A stretch of DNA of 64,000 nucleotides from Photobacterium salinisoli (GTDB lineage Bacteria; Pseudomonadota; Gammaproteobacteria; Enterobacterales; Vibrionaceae). The translations under genes were made by a program, and so were the position numbers. The notes below the pieces were generated by a model. That model did no database searches, had not been told where the DNA came from, and was given only the letters and a program-made list of their open reading frames with translations. This document shows positions 23,542-32,476 of the stretch, one piece after another; within the stretch, counting starts at the first letter, position 1; the number at the start of each line of letters is the position of its first letter. Where the stretch lies: the NCBI RefSeq assembly GCF_003614885.1, contig NZ_QZMS01000007.1:2108001-2172000 (forward strand), written 5' to 3'.

Positions 23542-24528
23542 ATGTATGCGCCCATCCCCTCCGAATGTCTGGCTTTGATTGACAAGGGATTGCAATTTGA
23601 CCCCATCTACGGGCCTGAGTTGTCGAATCATTTGCCCATGGCACTGGTCGCTCTGGCGCGTTGCGGGGCCAGTCCATTACAACTGCAGCATTTTTATCAG
23701 ACATACACAGCGCAACTGCAGCCAATCCGTCGGGAAAACCCAATGCAGGAAACAGTGCCTGAACTGGGCATGCGCGACAGTTTCACGGTATTTTACCCGC
23801 AATTTCGCCAGCAAATCGCGGCACAGGGTGTCGTCTCTGTGCTACAGCAATGGCTTCCTGTGCTGCTGCCTGGCCTTGCCAGCAGCGCGTTTCACGGGTT
23901 GATCCGCCTGAGCTATGCCGTAGAAACGGGCGAACCCAATGAAATTGCCGTTTCACTTGCCTACTGGGCCAGTGAGTATCAGGCCTTAGGTGAACTGCAT
24001 TTCACCGATCAGTATCAGGCTGAAACTCAGCTCGAACAAGCGTACGAGGCTTTCAGAGATTATGCGTTTCAGCCTGGCATCATAGTTGATCGCGTTAATG
24101 AAGTGGTTCATCAATCTGCTTATCGGTCCATCGCCGCTGTGCCTGACGATCTCACAGAAGCGGATATTGCCCGCCTCACCATTGGCGCTTATCTGGCAAG
24201 TAACGACTTTACCCTGCTGCACGGGGTCACCGGCTTTGATGCCTTACTGCAACTCATGCCTTTCCTGCCGGATCGTCGGCTGGCACTGGCCTACTACTGG
24301 CAGGCGTATGTTGCAGCTTTCTGCTCCACGCAGAATCGTCCGTTCCCGAACCAATCGCAGCCAAACGACATTGAGCCGGACTGGGTAGGCTGGTTTAGCA
24401 AAGTTGCCACCTTGTCGGACGATCACAGTATCAAGCTGACTTACAGCTGCAGCCGCCTGTATCAGACGTTTCAGTTCAACGACTATCTGTCGGCCATTCA
24501 AATGCGCTTGGCCACCCACGAAGAATAA
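23542..24528 (+). CDS. Questin oxidase-like protein (DUF4243)
   Basis: 328 residues. The N-terminal part has LSNHLPMALVALARCGAS (landmark NHLPMAL), and the middle has SAFHGLIRLSYAVE, both typical of the questin oxidase-like family. Fungal members open the anthraquinone ring of questin; bacterial members are uncharacterised. Conserved histidines (NHLPMA, SAFHGL, LLHGVTGF) could bind a metal or cofactor. It follows the VOC gene by 23 bases with GACAGGAG as ribosome site, and its stop overlaps the first possible start of the flavodoxin gene. The neighbours suggest oxidation of an aromatic or quinone-type compound, which is inference. Confidence 0.78.
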   Translation: MYAPIPSECLALIDKGLQFDPIYGPELSNHLPMALVALARCGASPLQLQHFYQTYTAQLQPIRRENPMQETVPELGMRDSFTVFYPQFRQQIAAQGVVSVLQQWLPVLLPGLASSAFHGLIRLSYAVETGEPNEIAVSLAYWASEYQALGELHFTDQYQAETQLEQAYEAFRDYAFQPGIIVDRVNEVVHQSAYRSIAAVPDDLTEADIARLTIGAYLASNDFTLLHGVTGFDALLQLMPFLPDRRLALAYYWQAYVAAFCSTQNRPFPNQSQPNDIEPDWVGWFSKVATLSDDHSIKLTYSCSRLYQTFQFNDYLSAIQMRLATHEE

Positions 24529-24542
24529 TGAAGGAACAATCG

Positions 24543-25136
24543 ATGAAAACAATTGCTCTGGTTTACTATTCCGGCTCAGGCGCAACCCACCAGATGGCCG
24601 AGGCGATCGCACAGGGTGCCAAAACACAGCCCGGTATTCAGGTGATACGCTACCGCATTACCGGTGAAGATATTGAGCACGGCCGTTTCAGCGACCCGGA
24701 TCTTTTTACCAGCCTGCAACAGGCCGATGCCATTGTCTTTGGCAGTCCGACCTATATGGGTGGCCCGGCCGCCCAGTTCAAGGCGTTTGCCGATGCCAGC
24801 AGCGACAGCTGGAGCGGACAAGGCTGGCGTAACAAGCTGGCCGCCGGATTTACCGTCGGCGGCAGTCTGGGTGGCGAGCAGGACAGCACCCTGAATTATC
24901 TGTTCGTGCTGGCCATGCAGCATGGCATGTTGTGGGTCGGGATGGATATGCCCAACGGCTATGACGACAAAAGCATCAATCCGATGGGCCGCCAGTTGGG
25001 CGCCAGTGGTCACACCCCGACCGGACAACTCAGTCACGCCGACCTGAAAACCGCAGACCATCTCGGCCAGCGGGTGGCGGCACTTCTGCAAACCCAGTCG
25101 GCAATCATCAGCGCGCCTGTGCCGTCTCTGGCCTGA
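24543..25136 (+). CDS. Flavodoxin/WrbA-like NAD(P)H:quinone oxidoreductase family protein
   Basis: 197 residues from the ATG at 24543, seven bases after AAGGAA; an upstream in-frame ATG at 24528 overlaps the previous stop. The FMN phosphate loop is YYSGSGATHQMA, and FGSPTYMGGPAAQFKAF is the second flavin contact typical of WrbA and related quinone reductases. It should bind FMN and reduce quinones or serve as an electron donor for the adjacent oxidase-like protein. It closes the three-gene operon and is followed by a shared terminator. Confidence 0.85.
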   Translation: MKTIALVYYSGSGATHQMAEAIAQGAKTQPGIQVIRYRITGEDIEHGRFSDPDLFTSLQQADAIVFGSPTYMGGPAAQFKAFADASSDSWSGQGWRNKLAAGFTVGGSLGGEQDSTLNYLFVLAMQHGMLWVGMDMPNGYDDKSINPMGRQLGASGHTPTGQLSHADLKTADHLGQRVAALLQTQSAIISAPVPSLA

Positions 25137-25142
25137 CAGGCA

Positions 25143-25168
25143 CAAAAAAGGCGCCGTAATGGCGCCTT
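25143..25168. terminator. Bidirectional terminator, flavodoxin operon / tyrS
   Basis: AAAAAAGGCGCC-GTAAT-GGCGCCTTCTC. The minus-strand copy ends in six T after the stem, a strong terminator for tyrS; on the plus strand the T run is weaker. Confidence 0.85.
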
Positions 25169-25188
25169 CTCTCAGGGATGGCAAAGGG

Positions 25189-26376
25189 TTATTTCAGGGT
25201 AATACGGGCAAACTTGCGCTTACCGACCTGATATACCGCAGTGCCTGCGGACAGCTCGAGCTTGGTATCGTCCACTTTATCGCCGTCAATTTTTACCGCG
25301 CCCTGGCGGATCATCCGCAATGCGTCAGAGGTCGAATTGACCAGCTCGGCATCTTTGAGCAGGTTAGCGATCGCCACCCCGGCTGCAAATTCAAACTCAG
25401 GCATTTCATCCGGCATCGCCCCTTTCTGGAAACGGTTGATGAAATCCTGCTCTGCCGCATCAGCATCCGCTTCAGAGTGGAAGCGGGCAATGATTTCCTT
25501 CGCCAGCAGAATTTTCACATCGCGCGGGTTACGGCCATTCGCCATTTCCTGCTTGAGCTGCTCAATCTCTTCCAGCGGACGGAAGGACAACAGTTCATAG
25601 TAATTCCACATCAGCTCATCAGAAATCGACATAATTTTGCCGAACATCTCAGTCGGCGCTTCAGCCACACCAATGTAGTTATGGGCAGATTTGGACATCT
25701 TCTTCACGCCGTCCAGCCCCACCAACAGCGGCATGGTCAGCACTACCTGAGGTTTCTGGCCTTCCGCCTTCTGCAACTCACGGCCCATCAGCAGGTTAAA
25801 CTTCTGATCCGTTCCGCCCAGCTCTACATCAGTGTTCATTGCCACCGAGTCATAGCCTTGCAGCAACGGATACATGAATTCATGAATAGCAATTGGACGA
25901 CCTTCGTTGTAACGCTTTTTGAAGTCATCACGCTCCAGCATGCGAGCAACCGTCTGACTGGCAGCCAGGCGGATCATGCCTTCGGCGCCCAACTCAGACA
26001 ACCAGGTAGAATTGAATTCAATTTTGGTTTTGGCCGGGTCGAGAATCTTGAAAACCTGCTCTTTATAGGTTTCGGCATTGCGCAGTACATCTTCACGGGT
26101 CAGGGGAGGACGTGTGGTGTTCTTACCGGTAGGATCACCCACCATACCGGTGAAATCACCAATCAGGAAAGTGACTTCGTGGCCCAGTTCCTGGAAGGTA
26201 CGCAGCTTATTAAGGATGACAGTGTGGCCCAGATGAATGTCCGGCGCTGTCGGATCCGCCCCCAGTTTGATTCGCAGAGGACGATTTTCCTTCAGTTTGG
26301 CAATCAACTCTTCTTCCGGGATCAGTTCGTCGACCCCGCGCTTAATTTCCGCTAACGCATGCTCAATGCTGGCCAT
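25189..26376 (-). CDS. tyrS: Tyrosyl-tRNA synthetase
   Basis: 395 residues. Class I signature HLGH at about residues 48-51 and the KMSKS loop (KKMSKSAHN, about 230-236). A C-terminal S4-like RNA-binding segment carries [12 protein letters not shown]. At 395 residues, shorter than E. coli TyrS (424), it belongs to the second bacterial TyrRS type (TyrS2/TyrZ-like), common in Vibrionaceae. It charges tRNA-Tyr. It is divergent from the M23 peptidase gene, an order shared with V. cholerae as I remember it. GAACAGGAA precedes the ATG. Confidence 0.95.
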   Translation of the reverse strand: MASIEHALAEIKRGVDELIPEEELIAKLKENRPLRIKLGADPTAPDIHLGHTVILNKLRTFQELGHEVTFLIGDFTGMVGDPTGKNTTRPPLTREDVLRNAETYKEQVFKILDPAKTKIEFNSTWLSELGAEGMIRLAASQTVARMLERDDFKKRYNEGRPIAIHEFMYPLLQGYDSVAMNTDVELGGTDQKFNLLMGRELQKAEGQKPQVVLTMPLLVGLDGVKKMSKSAHNYIGVAEAPTEMFGKIMSISDELMWNYYELLSFRPLEEIEQLKQEMANGRNPRDVKILLAKEIIARFHSEADADAAEQDFINRFQKGAMPDEMPEFEFAAGVAIANLLKDAELVNSTSDALRMIRQGAVKIDGDKVDDTKLELSAGTAVYQVGKRKFARITLK

Positions 26377-26484
26377 TCCTGTTCACTCCCACAAAATTGG
26401 CATAAATATGATAAAGGGCAATATTACTTGAATAGCGATGTTTTTTGAAACCAGTTAGACTTAGCCTTGTCTTATTTTTCTCTT

Positions 26485-27843
26485 ATGCGCAAAAATCATC
26501 AAAATAATTATCAAATGCTAATATCAAAATTTTCTCGTTTGCCAAGGATACATCAGATTCTCATCACCATTATCAGTGCGGTGACTGTACTGCTGATCCT
26601 GCTGCCGGGCGCAGAAGAGATGGAGAAGCCTGAGCAAAAGTTTGAAATCGGCAAACTCTATCCGCTCGACATCAAGGTTGACGGGCCTCAGCTGCAGGCA
26701 GCCGGCATCACTCCCCCTTTATTACCGCCCCCGCTGACCTGGACGGAGCATGTGATCAAGCCAGGTGAAAGTCTGGCGCTGGTATTTGATAAGGTCGGCC
26801 TCAGCCCGGCCACACTGTACCGCCTGATCAATGCGGATGAAGGCACCAAATCTCTGATCACATTACGCCCAGGCGACAAACTGCGGTTCGGACTGGACGA
26901 CAAAAAAGATCTGATTCAGTTAATTCAGCCAATCAATGCCACAGAGACCCTCTACATCACACGCAAGGGTGATACCTTCCATTCCAGAACTGAAATCAAA
27001 AAGGTCGATACCCAGCTCAATTTTGCCCAGGCGGTGATCACCTCCAGCTTCTGGAACGCCGCCGCGGATGCCGGTCTGACGCCGAACCAAATCATGGAGA
27101 TCGCCGGTATTTTTGGCTGGGATATCGACTTTGCCCTGGATATCCGTGAAGGCGATACCTTTTCTGTCTTGTTTGAAGAACGCTATGTCGAAGGCGAGCC
27201 GATTGGTCGCGGTAACATTCTGGCCGCCACCTTCTCCAACCTGGGCCAGACCTTCACTGCCGTCAGAAACAGTATTGATGGTAAGTATTACGATCCGGAT
27301 GGCCGGGCGATGCAAAAAGCCTTCCTGCGCTCACCGGTGAACTTCCGTTATGTCAGCTCCAACTTCAACCCGCGCCGTCTGCACCCGGTGACCGGTCAGG
27401 TCAAAGCACACCGCGGCACCGATTATGTCGCCCCGGTAGGAACGCCTATCTGGTCGGCCGGTGACGGTGTGGTGATGAAATCCGGCTACAATCAGTTTAA
27501 CGGTAATTACGTCTTTATCCGCCACAGCTCTACCTATGTCACCAAGTATCTGCACCTGAGCAAGCGCCTGGTCAAAACCGGCCAGCGAGTTAAACAGGGG
27601 CAGACAATCGGTAAACTGGGCAGCAGTGGCCGGGTAACCGGGGCTCATCTGCATTATGAGTTTCTGGTTAACGGGGTACATAAGAACCCCAGAACTGTTT
27701 CTCTGCCTCAGTCTGATTCGCTCAAAGGTAAAGACAAAGCTGCCTTCAAGCAGCAGGCCAGCGAGCGTTTGGCTCAGCTAACTCAACTGCGACAATTACT
27801 GGCCACCAATAACAATGCCAGTTTAATACCGTCAAGAAGCTGA
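26485..27843 (+). CDS. M23-family peptidoglycan DD-endopeptidase (MepM/Shy type)
   Basis: About 452 residues. An N-terminal membrane anchor or uncleaved signal (about 20-42, ILITIISAVTVLLILL) is followed by an OapA/LysM-like region starting WTEHVIKPGESL and a C-terminal M23 domain. The zinc ligands are visible: His309 and Asp313 in HRGTD and the HLH motif near residues 389-391. It hydrolyses peptide cross-links in peptidoglycan during cell growth. The start is uncertain: ATG at 26485 or 26515, or TTG at 26467, none with a good ribosome site. Next to tyrS and erpA it matches the locus that I remember as ShyC in V. cholerae; that assignment is from memory. Confidence 0.88.
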   Translation: MRKNHQNNYQMLISKFSRLPRIHQILITIISAVTVLLILLPGAEEMEKPEQKFEIGKLYPLDIKVDGPQLQAAGITPPLLPPPLTWTEHVIKPGESLALVFDKVGLSPATLYRLINADEGTKSLITLRPGDKLRFGLDDKKDLIQLIQPINATETLYITRKGDTFHSRTEIKKVDTQLNFAQAVITSSFWNAAADAGLTPNQIMEIAGIFGWDIDFALDIREGDTFSVLFEERYVEGEPIGRGNILAATFSNLGQTFTAVRNSIDGKYYDPDGRAMQKAFLRSPVNFRYVSSNFNPRRLHPVTGQVKAHRGTDYVAPVGTPIWSAGDGVVMKSGYNQFNGNYVFIRHSSTYVTKYLHLSKRLVKTGQRVKQGQTIGKLGSSGRVTGAHLHYEFLVNGVHKNPRTVSLPQSDSLKGKDKAAFKQQASERLAQLTQLRQLLATNNNASLIPSRS

Positions 27844-27866
27844 TTTTCAGATAAAAAAGAGCAAAC

Positions 27867-27900
27867 AAAAAAGCCGTCACCTAAAGTGACGGCTTTTTTT
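27867..27900. terminator. Bidirectional terminator between the M23 gene and erpA
   Basis: Perfect hairpin AAGCCGTCAC-CTAAA-GTGACGGCTT with an A run on the left and seven T on the right, so it works on both strands of this convergent pair. Confidence 0.93.
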
Positions 27901-27920
27901 GCATCAGGTGTAACGGCTCT

Positions 27921-28262
27921 TTACACGCTAAAGGATGCACCGCAGCCACAAGTGGTGGTGGCATTCGGGTTATTGACAAAGAAACGGGAGCCTTCCAGCC
28001 CTTCGGTATAATCCACTGTGCCGCCAATGAGATACTGCAGACTCATAGGGTCAACCACCAGGGTCACGCCGCTGTTCTCAATCGTCATATCACCTTCGTT
28101 GACTTTCTCGTCAAAGGTAAAACCATACTGGAAGCCACTGCAGCCACCACCTGTGATATACACACGCAATTTCAGCTCAGGGTTTTCCTCTTCCGCTATC
28201 AGCGCTTTCACCTTATTCGCTGCAACATCCGAAAAGTTCAGCGGGAAACTGGCATCGCTCAT
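27921..28262 (-). CDS. erpA: ErpA, A-type iron-sulfur cluster insertion protein
   Basis: 113 residues (E. coli 114), nearly identical in the core. Cluster ligands Cys41 ([11 protein letters not shown]), Cys105 and Cys107 (TCGCG) are present. It carries Fe-S clusters to apoproteins including the isoprenoid-pathway enzymes IspG and IspH. The ATG at 28262 follows GAGG at a good distance. It is divergent from hemL, with the promoters in the 194-base gap; the same pairing occurs in many gammaproteobacteria. Confidence 0.96.
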   Translation of the reverse strand: MSDASFPLNFSDVAANKVKALIAEEENPELKLRVYITGGGCSGFQYGFTFDEKVNEGDMTIENSGVTLVVDPMSLQYLIGGTVDYTEGLEGSRFFVNNPNATTTCGCGASFSV

Positions 28263-28456
28263 TAGCAACCTCTCAATTCATCTTCATGTTGGTCAACTGA
28301 CCTTTGAAACGATTATCTAATACCTGACTGCTGCGTTCAAGTATTGACCACAAACGCTTCGTATAAGTGTGCAGATCAATAAAAATGCCCTCTCGCCATT
28401 GAATTCGCATTTACGTACAATAGCGCCCTTATCACCAAGGATTACAGGAAAGAACC

Positions 28457-29752
28457 ATGAGCAAATCGGCTGAATTATTTGCCAAAGCACAACACACCAT
28501 TCCTGGCGGGGTCAACTCTCCGGTCCGCGCATTTGCTGGCGTGGGCGGCGATCCGCTGTTTATTGAGCGTGCCGACGGTGCCTATATTTTTGATGCCGAT
28601 GGCAGAGCTTACATCGACTATGTCGGCTCCTGGGGACCTATGATCCTTGGCCACAACCATGTCGCCATCCGCGACGCGGTGATCGATGCCGCCCGTCAGG
28701 GTCTGAGCTTCGGTGCACCTACCGAGATGGAAATCACCATGGCGGAACTGGTCTCCAAGCTGGTGCCATCCATGGAAATGGTGCGCATGGTCAGCTCTGG
28801 CACAGAAGCCACCATGAGCGCCATTCGTCTGGCCCGTGGTTTCACCGGCCGCGACAAAATCATCAAATTCGAAGGCTGCTACCACGGCCATGCTGACTGC
28901 CTGCTGGTAAAAGCCGGTTCCGGCGCTCTGACCTTAGGCCAGCCAAGCTCGCCGGGTGTTCCGGCCGATTTTGCCAAGCACACGCTCACTTGCACCTTCA
29001 ACAGCCTGGAATCCGTGCGTGAAGCCTTTGCTGAACACCCAGAGCAAATTGCCTGCATTATAGTGGAACCTGTGGCTGGCAACATGAACTGCATTCCACC
29101 TGTACCGGGTTTCCTGCAGGGGCTGCGTGAGATCTGCGACGAGTTTGGTGCCCTGCTGATTCTGGATGAAGTGATGACAGGTTTCCGTGTCGCCCACGGC
29201 GGCGCTCAGGCTTACTACGACGTCAAACCGGATCTGACGACTCTGGGTAAAATCCTAGGCGGCGGTATGCCTGTCGGCGCGTTCGGCGGCCGCCGTGAGG
29301 TCATGCAGTATATTGCGCCAACCGGCCCTGTGTATCAGGCCGGTACGCTGTCGGGTAACCCGGTTGCCATGGCTGCCGGTTATGCTTGCCTGACAATCCT
29401 GACTCAGGAAGGCAATGAAAGACGTCTGGCGCAAACCACGCAGCGTCTGGCAGAAGGCTTTCAGGCGCTGGCTGACAAATACGGTATCCCGCTGGTCACT
29501 AACCAGGTCGGTGCTATGTTCGGTTTCTTCTTTACCGATCAGGAAAACGTGCACAGCTACCAGGATGTTGCTCGCTGTGATGTGGAACGATTCAAACGTT
29601 TCTTCAATCTGATGCTGCAAAAAGGCGTATATCTGGCGCCTTCGGCATTCGAAGCCTGCTTTACGTCTCTGGCGCACGGCGAGAAAGAAATCAACGCTAC
29701 GCTGGAAGCGGCAGAATACGCGTTTGCCACCCTGGCGCAAGAAGCACAATAA
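28457..29752 (+). CDS. hemL: Glutamate-1-semialdehyde 2,1-aminomutase
   Basis: 431 residues (E. coli 426). A PLP-dependent fold-type I aminotransferase with the cofactor lysine Lys265 in [10 protein letters not shown], the N-terminal [10 protein letters not shown] motif and [15 protein letters not shown]. It converts glutamate-1-semialdehyde to 5-aminolevulinate, the second dedicated step of haem synthesis by the C5 pathway. The AGGAAAG ribosome site and an isolated position between two terminators indicate a single-gene unit. It is divergent from erpA. Confidence 0.97.
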   Translation: MSKSAELFAKAQHTIPGGVNSPVRAFAGVGGDPLFIERADGAYIFDADGRAYIDYVGSWGPMILGHNHVAIRDAVIDAARQGLSFGAPTEMEITMAELVSKLVPSMEMVRMVSSGTEATMSAIRLARGFTGRDKIIKFEGCYHGHADCLLVKAGSGALTLGQPSSPGVPADFAKHTLTCTFNSLESVREAFAEHPEQIACIIVEPVAGNMNCIPPVPGFLQGLREICDEFGALLILDEVMTGFRVAHGGAQAYYDVKPDLTTLGKILGGGMPVGAFGGRREVMQYIAPTGPVYQAGTLSGNPVAMAAGYACLTILTQEGNERRLAQTTQRLAEGFQALADKYGIPLVTNQVGAMFGFFFTDQENVHSYQDVARCDVERFKRFFNLMLQKGVYLAPSAFEACFTSLAHGEKEINATLEAAEYAFATLAQEAQ

Positions 29753-29775
29753 CGCTCAGCTTATTCTGATTCAGC

Positions 29776-29805
29776 AAGGGCAGGAAAAATCCTGCCCTTT
29801 TCTTT
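29776..29805 (+). terminator. hemL terminator
   Basis: AAGGGCAGGA-AAAA-TCCTGCCCTTTTCTTT, a rho-independent terminator 24 bases after the hemL stop. Confidence 0.9.
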
Positions 29806-29972
29806 GCCTGCCCTTTACACTTTCAGCTGTCTGCCTCTTTTTCTGACTTAAACATCGGTGTGTTCAGAACAGATGTCACTGAAATATCAAAGAAACACTC
29901 GCAGAGAGCATTGCCAGCACCTCAACCTGATGCAATGATAAACAGATTGCAAATCTGCTGAAGGACAATCCC

Positions 29973-31055
29973 GTGCCAAAACCTTTTCAAGTCCAGTCAA
30001 GACACTGGATGCTCATGGCTGCGCTGGCAGTGGCCACCTATGCCAGTTACCGGTTGATTGAGCCATACCTCGGCCCAATCGTGATGGCCTTTATCATTTC
30101 TCTGCTGTTCTATCCGCTGCATGCCAGAATCGAAAACCGCTTAGGCAAGCCAAACCGCTCTGCCATTTTATCCTGCACCATACTGACTTTTATCATTGTC
30201 ATTCCGGTGCTGATTGTCTTTGCCTCCATTGTTCAGCAAGGCTCCGCCTTTTCCAAAGACAGCTACGCCTGGCTGACAACAGGCGGTCCGAAAGAAGTGC
30301 TGTCACATCCTTATGCACAAACCGTGCTGCATACCATCAATAAATGGTCACCGTTTGAAAGTCTGGATGTGCAATCTATCGTACAAAAGCTGGCCTCGGC
30401 GGCCTCCAAGCTGGGAACGCAGTTATTGAATATCAGTGCCAAATTGCTGGGTGATGCGACTAACTTCGTGCTCAGCTTCCTGCTGATGTTATTTGTGCTC
30501 TTTTTTCTGTTGCGTGATCACGACAAAATCGTGGCCACCCTGCGTCATGTATTGCCTTTATCGCGCAGCCAGGAAGATGCCCTGCTGACAGAAGTCGAAC
30601 AGGTGGCGAAATCCGCGGTCATGGGATCGTTTCTGACAGCGCTGGCACAGGGTGTCGCCGGGGGCTTTGCGATGTGGTTGGCCGGTTTCCCCGGGCTTTT
30701 CTGGGGCTCCATGATGGCCTTTGCCTCCTTCATTCCCGTGTTCGGTACGGCACTGATCTGGTTACCTGCTTCGTTGTATCTCTTGCTGATCGACCAATGG
30801 GAATGGGCGGTATTTCTGATCGCCTGGGGTATTATTGTGGTTGGTTCTATCGACAACTTCGTTCGTCCGCTGCTGATGCAGGGCAACTCGGGCATGAATA
30901 CCTTGCTGATCTTCTTCTCTATTCTGGGCGGCCTGCATCTGTTTGGTCTGATTGGCCTGATTTACGGCCCTATCATTTTCGCGGTTACTCTAGTCTTGTT
31001 TAAACTCTATGAAACCGAGTTTAAAGACTTTCTCGACCAACAGGATCACAGCTAG
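29973..31055 (+). CDS. AI-2E family (YdiK/PerM-like) membrane transporter
   Basis: 360 residues starting with GTG at 29973, six bases after AAGGAC. There are about seven hydrophobic segments; the C-terminal part with GSIDNFVRPLLMQG and GLIGLIYGPIIFA is the conserved core of the AI-2E transporter-like family. Members include TqsA, which exports autoinducer 2, and sodium/proton antiporters, so the substrate is open. It resembles E. coli YdiK in layout. It lies 95 bases before rsmC on the same strand. Confidence 0.87.
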   Translation: MPKPFQVQSRHWMLMAALAVATYASYRLIEPYLGPIVMAFIISLLFYPLHARIENRLGKPNRSAILSCTILTFIIVIPVLIVFASIVQQGSAFSKDSYAWLTTGGPKEVLSHPYAQTVLHTINKWSPFESLDVQSIVQKLASAASKLGTQLLNISAKLLGDATNFVLSFLLMLFVLFFLLRDHDKIVATLRHVLPLSRSQEDALLTEVEQVAKSAVMGSFLTALAQGVAGGFAMWLAGFPGLFWGSMMAFASFIPVFGTALIWLPASLYLLLIDQWEWAVFLIAWGIIVVGSIDNFVRPLLMQGNSGMNTLLIFFSILGGLHLFGLIGLIYGPIIFAVTLVLFKLYETEFKDFLDQQDHS

Positions 31056-31150
31056 TCATTCACTGGCAGCCGAATTCACGGCTGCCTTTCCATATGGCTG
31101 GAATTGTGGAACAATTCGCGCCCGGAATCCGAATCACCACAGAGGCTCTC

Positions 31151-32191
31151 ATGTCTTCCAATGCGTCGACCTATAGTGCTGCCAGCCAGGTAGTTGCCCG
31201 TCAAATCGACTTTTTTACCGATCGCCATGTGCTGGTAGCCGGAGAACTGGACGATCTCTACCCGATAGAGCTGGCGGCCGTGGCCAGTAGCGTCCGAGTC
31301 TTCACCACCCACTATGGCCAGCACCTCAGCCTGAGCCGTTCCAGTAAGATCACCAGCCATTTCGGCGCGGAGCTGTCCGCCGACGATGCGCGGGGTGTCG
31401 ACATGATCCTGCTCTACTGGCCGAAAGCCAAAGCCGAAGCCGAGTATCTGCTGGCGATGCTGCTGGCGCACTGTGGCCCGGAAACCGAAATCTGCATTGT
31501 GGGCGAGAACCGAAGTGGTGTTCGCAGTGCCGAAAAAATGTTTGCCTCCTACGGCCCGCTCAACAAATACGACACGGCACGCCGGTGCAGTTTCTACTGG
31601 GGGCGCTGTCAGGATCAGGTGCCGGCATTCAAGCTTGAGGACTGGTTCCGCAGTTACACCCTGACTATCGGTGAGCACACACTCACTATTCGCTCTCTGC
31701 CGGGAGTGTTCAGCCTGGGTGAATTTGATCAGGGATCCCGCCTTCTGGTCGACAACCTGCCGGATCTGTCCGGACGTGTACTGGATTTTGGCTGCGGCGC
31801 TGGCGTTATAGGCGCGGTGATGAAAACCCGTTATCCGGATATCACGCTGGATCTGGCCGATATCAGTGCCCTGGCGATTGCTTCTGCCAGAGAGACTTTC
31901 CGTGTTAATCACCTTGAAGGCAGTTTTATTGCCACCGATGTCTACCATTCGCTGCCGGAACAATACAACTTTCTCATCAGCAATCCGCCCTTCCACGCCG
32001 GTTTGAAGACCTTTTACGCTGCCACAGAGCAGTTTATCGAACAGTCTCCGGCCCATCTGGCCGCTGACGGGGAGCTGATCATAGTTGCCAATAACTTTCT
32101 GCAATATCCCCCGCTGCTGGAACGTTGTCTGGGAAGCTATGATATTCGCGCCAGAAACAATAAGTTCTCAATTTATCACGCAAAAAAATAA
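31151..32191 (+). CDS. rsmC: RsmC, 16S rRNA guanine-1207 N2-methyltransferase
   Basis: 346 residues from the ATG at 31151 (AGAGG six bases upstream); a longer frame begins at 31094 in the gap. E. coli RsmC has 343. The protein has a non-catalytic N-terminal half and a C-terminal S-adenosylmethionine domain with VLDFGCGAGVIG and the N-methyltransferase motif SNPPFH. It methylates G1207 of 16S rRNA in the small subunit. A hairpin without a T tract follows. Confidence 0.95.
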   Translation: MSSNASTYSAASQVVARQIDFFTDRHVLVAGELDDLYPIELAAVASSVRVFTTHYGQHLSLSRSSKITSHFGAELSADDARGVDMILLYWPKAKAEAEYLLAMLLAHCGPETEICIVGENRSGVRSAEKMFASYGPLNKYDTARRCSFYWGRCQDQVPAFKLEDWFRSYTLTIGEHTLTIRSLPGVFSLGEFDQGSRLLVDNLPDLSGRVLDFGCGAGVIGAVMKTRYPDITLDLADISALAIASARETFRVNHLEGSFIATDVYHSLPEQYNFLISNPPFHAGLKTFYAATEQFIEQSPAHLAADGELIIVANNFLQYPPLLERCLGSYDIRARNNKFSIYHAKK

Positions 32192-32194
32192 GTC

Positions 32195-32230
32195 AGTTTG
32201 CCTGCCGTCTTTTAGGATGGCAGGCACTGA
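32195..32230 (+). terminator. Hairpin after rsmC, probable terminator
   Basis: TGCCTGCC and GGCAGGCA pair around a 12-base loop (core 32199-32226), with CAGT/ACTG extending the stem. There is no T run, so termination may be weak or rho-dependent. Confidence 0.5.
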
Positions 32231-32476
32231 AATCTCCGCTCTATAGCAGCAAACTCCGTCAAATCCGTCAAAATTGTGTCATAGCACACGCTTCATCCAT
32301 GACTTCCTTGATTGTAAAAAAAAACTCAGTATAAACGGTAACTCAGCTGCAAAAGCCCCGCGTAAACTGCCTGTTCGCCGTCAAAACGGCTGGCTGCGTT
32401 TTGGCAAAAATGCCAGTGAGCGCTTTTGATAGCATCACAGACAGATTTGTATCAGCAGATCAAAGGTCAGCCGGAC

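Noticed and set aside
25159..26355. 398-codon plus-strand frame opposite tyrS
   Set aside because: Antisense shadow of tyrS, beginning in the terminator and lacking any known protein pattern.
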